Of a stretch of DNA of 64,000 bases, positions 56,370 to 64,000 are shown one piece after another. Both the position numbers and the translations under genes were made by a program. Location: assembly GCA_017506865.1 (NCBI GenBank), contig JAFCMP010000335.1:372001-436000 (forward strand), read 5' to 3'. Source of the stretch: Tribonema minus. Taxonomy: Eukaryota; Sar; Xanthophyceae; Tribonematales; Tribonemataceae. The stretch's first letter is position 1. Every line of letters starts with the position of its first letter. The notes below the pieces were generated by a model. It ran no database searches. It was not told the origin of the DNA and saw only the letters and a program-made list of their open reading frames with translations.

Positions 56370-57206
56370 TCATGAATCTAATCTTGCCAGAAGCTTGACA
56401 AATGATCCTCGTCGCAGCTGCAGCTCTCTGCACACCTTTGTAAGATAGATAGTATTGAGAACATAATCCAGTGATTTCAGGTAGGTTTTGACATAAACGC
56501 GCTTCTGGACCTGTCCTGTTTGCATCCTATTTGTATCTATTTTGAGAGACAGTATAGCCACAGCGTCATACAAGACATGGGCGTGGACATCCCGTGTAAA
56601 CGCCTTCGAGGTCATAGAGTGAGCTGTTTTCAGGTTCAGGTCTGACTTGAGCCTTCTAAAACTGTCTCAACCCTCCACCGCATGCCATACAGCTGTTTCA
56701 CCCTTGCTGTACTAGCATCAAAAATTGTGAGACACACATATACTTTCCCATCTATGAAGCATTTTACAAGGTTGGCATGCAGAAGCACACCGTCAAGCGT
56801 CTTATCACAGTACATGCTGACGTGGCAGATGAATTGAAAAACTGTTTCACACCCCTGAAAGCATCTATCTTAAGCCAAAACACCACCCTCACTCCAAGTT
56901 CATTGGCCCGTTCCCCCTGTTGAAAAGCATTGTGTCTCCCGCGTTTGCGATGCTCACATGTTACAGTGCAGACTTGCGATCATTGAAATGTTCAGACACT
57001 ACAGCATCAAAGCAAGTCCTGATGTCTACACCTAACATGGAAGACAGCATCGCAAGTAGTCTCTTGGTAGGGCGTGAAACTGGTTTGTCATTGGTCCGGC
57101 CTTTGAATCCTTCTTTCATAAACGAAGGTTGCACATGCACCTTTGATCCATCCAGAGCATATCTGCGCGGGCCGTCATGACGAGGCTTCTGCGTTGACTT
57201 ATTCAT
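56370..57206 (-). pseudogene. IS4-type DDE transposase, decayed
   Basis: From 57206: RRYALDGSKVHVQPSF (first Asp), LAMLSSMLGVDIRTCFDAVV and SEHFNDRKSAL, then an in-frame stop (56961-56963). Next GDTMLFNRGN (the second Asp position is Asn), a FIDGKVYVCLTIFDASTARV stretch, and YGMRWRVE, which after a one-base shift continues RRLKSDLNLKTAHSMTSKAF. The last part is the Y-(2)-R-(3)-E-(6)-K signature of IS4 transposases, with the catalytic Glu. The mutated Asp, stop and shift make it inactive. N-terminal domain not found; terminal inverted repeats not located. Confidence 0.75.
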
Positions 57207-57626
57207 TCAATTTGCTGCAAAGGTATTTTCTGGCAGTTTTGCTCTTGCCTTGCACAGTGCCGGAGGGGTGAAGTCACTATGGTCACCATGCCGTAAACCG
57301 CGTTTGTTCAGTTATGCAGCACAAAGGAAAGCAAATATTAATGCTGTGTTGATTTTTCGGTTTTTCTTTTGCCATAAGCAGTCTGAATGCGACAAGCGAG
57401 AGAAGAGGTGCTTCGATAGGTCTTGCATAGTGTTTGCGTTTGCATTTGATTACTGAATTTTTTTTTGGCATCCTTCAGGTGAAGATAGCCCAAGTTGACG
57501 CAATTGCTTGCAATGGGACAGCCCGTGTTGTAGCCTCTCGGGTCGTCACACATCTCAAAATATTCTGTCACTTCCGCACAAACCCATTGCTGGCCATATG
57601 CGCGTGTGTCGTAGGGGCCTAGACTG

Positions 57627-58735
57627 ATGCGGAGGTTCAACGCAATTATCGGAAATGCTCATATGATGACCCTTAAGCAGTTTTCAGGACCATTGCACTT
57701 TATTCCGGACAAAGTGCAGGATCTACTCATAGTGAAATGCGATGAGACAATTTGGCAGGCACTGGATGAAGTCGTACGGTCTACGGACGGAGGGAATGCG
57801 TTACCGCTGGTCACCAGCGTCAGCGACACAGTGTCACCCATGCCTATTGAAAGACTGATGGCATTGACGGGAGTGAGAACGCTGCGAGCGGATTGGGCAA
57901 GGAGCATACCGGACATGAGCCACCTCAAGGCGCTGACGTCTCTCTTCGTCGGGCCTAATGTCACGTGACGCCTCTCTCCGTCGGGCATGGTCTTAATGTC
58001 ACGGCAGCTGCTCAAAATGTCGGCACAGTAACGTCCCTGACGACGCTGGCAGTGAGCAGATGCCTGATGACAAGACTGCCCGATCTCACTCGACTCAAGG
58101 AGCTCGCCCTAGATGACACGAAGCTCATGAGCGTATCGAGCGTCAGTGCCCTGACGGCATTGACGTCCCTTGTACTCCTGCCGCGTCAAGAGCCTACCGG
58201 ACATCAGCAACCTGACATCACTGAGGAAGATCAAGTTGCAATGCTGCAATCAGTTCAAACGTCTGCCTGACCTCAGCAAACGCACGCAACTCAAGGGAGC
58301 CTTCCTGCCTTACACAAGGCTCAGCTGCCTGCCGGACATACGCTATTCAACAGCGCTGACGGAACTGGTCTTGGAGGGCAAAGCACTCACAGGCCTGCCG
58401 GATATGAGCCGCCTCACCGCTCCTAGGACACTTGTTTTACACTGCGGCGCGCTCACGAGCTTACCGGACCTGCACCACCTCGCGGCACTGACGAACCTAC
58501 AGTTGACTGATTGCAGGTCACTGATGTCTGCCAGACATCAGTAGTCTCACTGCTCTGGAAAATATCAACTTAAAATACTGCGCAGCTCTCATGACAACAC
58601 CGGACATCAGTCGTCTCGCTGCACTTGATACTATCGACTTAATAAATTATCTGGGTGCGATGCACTCAAGACCTTACAAAACATTCAACACCTCACGAAG
58701 CTGACGGCCTTCAGCTTGTGGGGTTACGGAAAGTA
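57627..58735 (+). pseudogene. leucine-rich-repeat protein, at least three frameshifts
   Basis: Successive frames encode LRR units of about 20-23 residues of the form L..LPDLS.L..L..L.L..C: 57627-57968, then 57965-58270, then 58170-58544 (NLTSLRKIKLQCCNQFKRLP, PDMSRLTAPRTLVLHCGALT), and a further frame (SLTALENINLKYCAALMTTP) to about 58660. The first break follows a local duplication of about 35 bp (TCGTCGGGCCTAATGTCACG / CCGTCGGGCATGGTCTTAAT). Repeats of this kind serve protein binding. The breaks argue for a pseudogene; no membrane segment or kinase is attached. Confidence 0.75.
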
Positions 58736-59283
58736 AGCCAGAAGGATTAAGGCAAGTGAGCTTACACCCTCACGCCTGTTGTAGCAGAAGCAAGCAACAA
58801 ATGCCAGTGTCCAAGTGGGTGCGCAAGAGTGGTGCAATGCCCCTTTTCCCAGGAGAGTCATGACTGGGTGCGCTGAAGTAACATTACAAGCGGCACACAT
58901 GGCATAGTGCTAAGGGCATTGCTGTACAGGCACTAAGTGTACCTCTACTGCCACATCCTCAAGCACTGCCGCCGCTTCACACGTCCATACGGCACCTGCC
59001 GCCGCTACCACCTCCTCATGGGGATCGCAGGTCCAACTGAAGTCGTCCAGGCGGTCGCTGTTATCACTATTGTGTGCAAACTTGCAGAGCGCTGCTTTTG
59101 CTGCTCAAAGTCAGTTGGGAATCCACCCCCGAGGGATGTGGAGAAGGCTTCTTCCTCCAACATCTGAGTCAGACCAACCTGTTGGCAGCTACCGAGGAGG
59201 AGGTGTGTCCAGTAGGGCGTCGGCAGTGGCGGCGTCTGGGGCGCTTTCCCGTCCGACGCGGGGTCATCGCGGACCCGAGCGGG

Positions 59284-60111
59284 TCACGCCACCGCCTGCT
59301 CTGTGCTCGTGATCTTGCCGGTCCGCCCGGTCACCACATAGCCGGCAGGGGGACTTGAGAGGTCCAGCTTCAGCTGGCCCTGCCCCTGAATGACGATGGT
59401 GCCAGAGATGGCGGCGTCGCCCGATCTTCCTCTGCACCGGTGTGTGTTCCCCTCACCCTTGGTGGCGAAGCAGGTCCCGTGAGAGCACGACCTTGACGCG
59501 AACGTCGTGATGTGGCTGATCACGGGGATGCAGTAGACCTACAAGGCCAGCACGGCGGTGGCCACGGGATGACCGCCGGTGCCGGACGAGCTGGAAGTTG
59601 ACGATTGCGATGAGTCCGTCAATGCGATCTTCAGGTCCACCTCGGTGTGAATGAGGCCTTGCTTGTCCTGCGCGAGCTTGAAGGCGGCATCACTCCCGCG
59701 CAGCCTCTGGGCACCCTGGAGGAAGGAGTGACTGTCGTCTGAGCAGCACCTGCTGGAAGTCGAGCTGCCGGAGGAGAACCCGGAAGAGCTGCTGCTGAAT
59801 TCCCCGGGGGCGCAGTCGCGGTACCTGGTCGTGGTGTAGTACACGTCGATGGTGGTGGAGGAGTAATCGTAGACTGCGGCGGCTTGTGGGTTTCTGACGA
59901 ATGCTGCGCGTGGACGTTGATGATTACGGTGCGACCTTTGCAGACTGTCGGGTAGCTGCTTCCACGTGCCACGGTGACGGACGCTGGCTTCTGGTCCGTC
60001 TTGTACCTGCGAGTAATGAGCGAGTGTCGAAGGGTGATGGTCAGCGATGGGATCAGGGTCGGAGTCGCCACCTGCACGGCGAATCGCATCGCCCATTGCG
60101 CGTGCATGCAC
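59284..60111 (-). pseudogene. Ser-rich ORF with an internal stop, unrecognised
   Basis: A minus-strand frame from 60111 includes VYDYSSTTIDVYYTTTRYRD, a Ser-rich stretch, DAAFKLAQDKQGLIHTEVDL and VATAVLAL, then TAG. It continues in the same frame with VISHITTFASRSCSHGTC, AAISGTIVIQGQGQLKLDLS and AGYVVTGRTGKITSTEQAVA to a stop at 59284. An overlapping frame at 60113-59900 (KTDQKPASVTVARGSSYPTV, RTVIINVHAQHSSE) may supply the N-terminal part. The TAG is followed by GTCTAC, so a missed intron is an alternative to a pseudogene. 58740-59280 holds nothing that I recognise. Confidence 0.4.
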
Positions 60112-60388
60112 ACCCGCTGAGCAATTCTTTACCGCCTAACACCAAGTCCCTGATCTTGCGAGGCGAACATTTGGAGCGGAGGCGCGGTCAGTGTACCGCT
60201 GTTCCGTATGCGACAGCTCGTCTCTCACCAAGTGCCCGGCGCTGCCAACGCGGGGCTCAGCCAGCCTCCGCCATTCCCTCCTGTGGCTCCGTTTCCTGAG
60301 TGTTCGCCCCTGTCCGCCGGGAAGGGGCGAGCCGAGCACGGCAGCAGCACGCCGAGAGCGCTCGCGATACGCAGGTGCTTCCTCATCG

Positions 60389-60797
60389 AGGAGAGAATTA
60401 TTTGGGGCAATCCCTGGATGCTAAAAGGCACCACAGGACATTAATGCAATGATCAAGTTGAAGATTGCACAACCATTTGACCGAACATCAACACTTCGCT
60501 TCAGCTCGCTCTGCGGATGATGGTGCAATCTTTCAACTTCAAATTGGACAAACTTGACTCGAGACGCTACTGTGATTGAAGTACAACTTCAAGTTGAAGT
60601 TTAACATCAACTGTCACGCTCAGTATTGACCATCATCTTCAATTTGAAGTTTGACGGTTGCATCACCGTCCGCACAGCATCCTGAAGCGAACTGTTGCTG
60701 TTCAGTCAAATGATTGTGCAATCTTCAACTCGATCATTGCATTAATGTCCTGTGGTGCCTTTTAGTATCCGGGGATTGCTCCAAAAAATTCTCTCCT
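60389..60797. mobile_element. MITE copy 2: 409 bp, long terminal inverted repeats, TSD ATCG
   Basis: Left end AGGAGAGAATTATTTGGGGC, right end GCTCCAAAAAATTCTCTCCT, with the interior closely matching copy 1 at 21916-22324. Flanked by ATCG at 60385-60388 and 60798-60801. Same length to the base as copy 1. The left arm is somewhat more diverged than the right. Confidence 0.92.
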
Positions 60798-60809
60798 ATC
60801 GCTGTCGTC

Positions 60810-62540
60810 GTCTGCCGTGGGGGATCCACTCCACGCTGCAAGTGGGGGCGGAATTCATTCACGGCGAAGGAGATGTAACCCTACCTTGAAGCCGGGCCCT
60901 AGTAATGAGCTAGCACATGCCTGTTCACCAACTGCTCTGCAAGCAGTTGGTGAGAAAGATACCAAAGGACTCCTTTGAAAGGAGTGAGTGCGAGGTGACC
61001 ACGCCAGCTAGGGGCTACATCCAGTCGCTATTGCTCCACAGCGAGTAAGCAGCTGCAGGGTGCGCCAAAGGATCAAGTAGGCTTAAATGAGTGACGATGT
61101 AGGGGCGACCCGAGTGGCGCTGCTGGTGTCGCTGGTGTGCTGCAGCCAGCCTGAGGCTGTCTAGAGGAGTCACATCGGTGGGCCGATCTCACACCGTGCC
61201 TTCGGCTATCCCCTCGGCACTCTGAAAGGGCCCTCTGATACCCTACTGCTGCCGTCGGCTTGCGACAGGAGCGCACTTTGAAGGCCTAGTGCATAAGATA
61301 TGACAGTGCGCGTACACTCTGCTGGTCGGCATTAGTTGAGTTCAAAACACTGCTTAAAGTTTGCACATATTTACTGTTGACTTTGTACCGCTCTGCAGAC
61401 CGCCGTCCGCATGACGACATGCGTGATGGGCGTGTACTAGATGCGTGGTGGGCATGTACTGGCACCGGAGTTTCCGGTACAGCTCCTGGTATTGCCCATG
61501 ACACTGATGCTGACGATGGTGCTGGCAATGGCCAGGCTGCCAGTGGCCTGGTATCGCTGCATGAACCCGTCATTTGGGCAACCATCGGCGGTAAGCCATC
61601 ATAATTTGATTGAGTCCAATGGCATGTTATGAAGCACTTCACATGCTCCAGGTCCTGACAGATCGGTCCTACGTTGTGCACATGTAATCGCTCTCACCAG
61701 GAAGTCACAAAGCGGCTCGTAGCCAGGCATATGTGAACGGGGTTGTTTGAGGCGACCGATGAGGGAGTGTCCCGTGTGTTGCGTTTCAGGGCGCGCACTG
61801 CCAAGCACCGCAAGATCAGCGTGGCATGCTGCGGCGATGCACGGCAGAAGTGACCAAGCTTCGAGCCCAGTTCAGGCACAACGCGCACAAGGTCAGCTTG
61901 GCAAGTTGCTCTGCTCCGCAGGTTATATATTTGCCGATGGTTTTATTGACCACTGTCTCTCAGACTGCAAAAAAATCACCGTCTCTTTGCCAGCTTATGT
62001 GAATCACAGGCTTGGTGGAACTCCTTTTACACCAAGATCGCTGCGGCGTGCACGGTCGTTGCAAACGTGTCAGCGAAGGCGACGCGGCCTGAAGGCACAA
62101 CACACGCACTTGCAACCACCGGCATGTCATACATGGTAGCTCCAGCTGTCACTTAGCACTCCTGAACCACGTTCACCGTATGCGTCATAAGCTTCCTGGG
62201 CAGCGGTGGCGTCAGTAGCAGGGCGATCATGTCAGGTTTCAGGAACCATGGCATGCTATGGCAGCTCTGTTGTGTCATGCTCTAGGTCACCACTGTGGAC
62301 GGGACTGAGTCGTCAGGACAGCGGTCAGGAGGTGGACCACCAGTCTGAGATACACTTGGCCATGCCGTTGGGCCTTCATCGACGCTTTCGCTGGGGGCCT
62401 TCGCTTCAAGGACGCATGGACGCACCATGAGGAAGGTGAGGCTTGCGAAAGACCACTCTGCACTGTTGATTACGGAGCAGTTATTGCACCACACTGTCAG
62501 AGAGCCTGATTACTGTTCCATTTATTGCACTTCGCTCGTT
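60810..62540. other. region without a firm gene; possible plus-strand exon at 61788-61890
   Basis: After GTTGCGTTTCAG at 61787 a frame reads AHCQAPQDQRGMLRRCTAEV and TKLRAQFRHNAHK before CACAAG|GTCAGC, compatible with a short exon, but nothing joins to it. A perfect hairpin-like pair CCAACTGCTC..GCAGTTGG lies at about 60930-60955, with AAGGACTCCTTTGAAAGGAG beyond it. No RNA gene recognised. Confidence 0.3.
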
Positions 62541-62544
62541 TGTA

Positions 62545-63590
62545 ATGCAGGTTGCGGCAATCGATACCAGCAAACGCCTGGCCATGAGGTCTAAGACGGC
62601 AGACACCTCCACCGCCTGCTGCTGCACACACATCATGACTGCCGCGATCAACAGCCACGTCCAATGCATCACCGACCTGTTACGGCACGACCCCAACAAG
62701 CAAGTGCTCGCCACATTTGGGGACGGCGTGACGGCCCTCATGCCATCAGTGATGGCAGCCGATCACGGTCACACGGACTGCGTCATGGCACTGCTGCAGC
62801 ACCGCCCCGTACAGCAAGTGCTCGCCACATTTGGGGACGGCGTGACGGCCCTCATGATGGCGGCCGATCACGGTCACACGGACTGCCTCATGGCACTGCT
62901 GCAGCACCGCCCCGTACAGCAAGTGCTCGCCTCATTAGGCAACGGCCAGACGGTCCTCATGCCGGCAGCCAGACGTGGGCACGCCACCGTCATCACGGAA
63001 CTTCAGAATCTGCAGCAAAGCCCCGAAGAGCAAGTGCTTGCCCCATTTGGCAATGGCACCACGGCCCTCATGATGGCAGCCGAACAAGGGCACACGGACT
63101 GCGTCACGGCACTGCTGCAGCACCGCCCCGAGGAGCAAGTGCTCGCCTAATTTGGCAGCGGCACCACGGCCCTCATGTCGGCACCTGAACGAGGGCACAC
63201 GAACTGCCCCACGGCACTGCTGCAGCACCCGCCCCGCGGAGCAACTGCTCGCCACATTTAGCGGCGGCACGACGGCCCTCGTGTTTGCAGCCAGACGCTG
63301 GCACGCCACCATCGTCACGGCACTCCTGCAAGCACCACCCCAAAGAGCAAGTGCGTGCCACAAAGATAGAACTTCAAGGCGATATTTCTCTCATGATGGC
63401 AGCACGTGCAGGCAATGCAGAGTGTGTCAGGAGCTGCTGAAATACCTGCATCATGCGCAGCTGGGCAGTGCACAGGGGAGGTTCGCTCTCAAGGCGGCTG
63501 CGCAGGTGCGTAGTGCAGGTGTCATACGGTTGTTGCTGCTGGCGGATGACGCCCTGATGGCTTGTCGGAGGAAGAGCATGCGGTAGTCGA
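62545..63590 (+). pseudogene. ankyrin-repeat protein, interrupted by a stop and a frameshift
   Basis: The frame 62545-63150 holds about five ankyrin-like units of 33 residues (consensus G.TALMMAADHGHTDCVMALLQ, HRPVQQVLATFGDG). A TAA at 63148-63150 interrupts it; the same frame continues FGSGTTALMSAPERGHTNC. After an extra base near 63230 another frame carries TTALVFAARRWHATIVTALL and, later, LKAAAQVRSAGVIRLLLLAD. Neighbouring units share long identical DNA stretches (CTCGCCACATTTGGGGACGG), so the array expanded recently. Ankyrin repeats bind proteins; no other domain is attached. Confidence 0.75.
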
Positions 63591-63599
63591 GCTTGTGTT

Positions 63600-64000
63600 C
63601 ACTGACTTGTGCCAGCAGGGTGCCATACCTGACCGCCTCAATGCAGCCATGGTTGCATTTGTGACTTGTGTACATACGCCAGCATCAGCTCCGGCTCCTG
63701 AGGCGCACGACTAGATCACTATGTTCGATAGACAATACATCTGTACACCAACAGTTACTGGAGGCAGGCAGCAGTAACACCTGTCATGGTAAACTCTCAC
63801 GCTTGGTCAAAGCATGACACTTGACTGTTCCATCATGTATGACACCTATCTCGCGCCAGGGCAGGCACCGCATCGCACATCTCGAGTGGGCAAGTAAGGC
63901 ATGCATGTAGTCATCAAAGATATCAATGACCATGTACACCATACTTCTCGGTGTCAGTGCCAATTGGAATACCCTCTCATCATCATTGTGCCTCATGTCA
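63600..64000. other. no supported gene
   Basis: Short frames only. The minus frame 63996-63784 (RVFQLALTPRSMVYMVIDIF) is coding-like in composition but has no recognised relation and reaches the window edge. Confidence 0.3.

Overview
The window looks like nuclear DNA of a eukaryotic alga with a complex plastid of red-algal origin (stramenopile, haptophyte or cryptophyte type). The evidence is spliced genes with GT-AG introns, and a plastid-type bile acid:sodium symporter family (BASS) protein whose signal peptide ends in a Phe-led SIVQA|FSP junction. That Phe at +1 is the plastid bipartite-targeting signature of red-lineage secondary plastids. Non-LTR retroelements, a MITE, large introns, CAG-rich low-complexity DNA and several broken genes agree with a medium-to-large, transposon-loaded nuclear genome. 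The species cannot be named from the sequence alone. All splice models were built by eye from reading-frame continuity, splice sites and family alignment remembered from established knowledge.

Layout. 0.7-1.35 kb: truncated non-LTR retroelement tail (family B). 1.67-5.34 kb (-): a complete four-exon BASS transporter whose three introns carry tandem copies of their own splice junctions. 5.6-12.1 kb: a diverged repeat pair, a dead retroelement fragment (family A) and an unrecognised minus-strand gene (7.2-8.76 kb). 11.3-16.7 kb (-): a seven-exon aquaporin. 17.0-17.8 kb: GTCGTC-rich DNA next to a second family B tail. 18.1-18.95 kb (-): frame-broken coding remnant. 19.9-33.24 kb (+): a probable single large secreted metalloprotease gene with signal-peptide exon, Cys-rich exons, a spliced Pro/Thr/Arg/Lys repeat linker, and a catalytic domain with HEMGHVLG rebuilt from eight exons; MITE copy 1 lies in its first intron. 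34.0-41.06 kb: nest of RLE-type non-LTR elements, including one with a full reverse-transcriptase ORF, arranged head-to-head with a second element. 41.3-43.7 kb: 0.49-kb tandem repeat and CAG/GCA-rich DNA. 43.77-44.93 kb (-): alpha/beta-hydrolase (HSL type) with one frameshift and one stop. 45.96-52.74 kb: tandem segmental duplication with two nearly identical coiled-coil genes plus a third unit that has lost its gene. 54.5-57.2 kb (-): relic of an IS4-type DDE transposase followed by a long stop-interrupted ORF that resembles Fanzor (eukaryotic TnpB-like) proteins. 57.6-58.74 kb (+): leucine-rich-repeat pseudogene. 59.3-60.1 kb (-): interrupted Ser-rich ORF. 60.39-60.80 kb: MITE copy 2. 62.5-63.6 kb (+): ankyrin-repeat gene with a stop and frameshift.

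The intact functions (plastid solute transport, aquaporin, secreted protease) do not form a pathway; they are ordinary neighbouring nuclear genes. The most unusual material is the BASS introns that appear to have grown by duplication across exon edges, the IS4 plus Fanzor-like relic, the RLE retroelement nest, and the 409-bp MITE pair with 4-bp target duplications.
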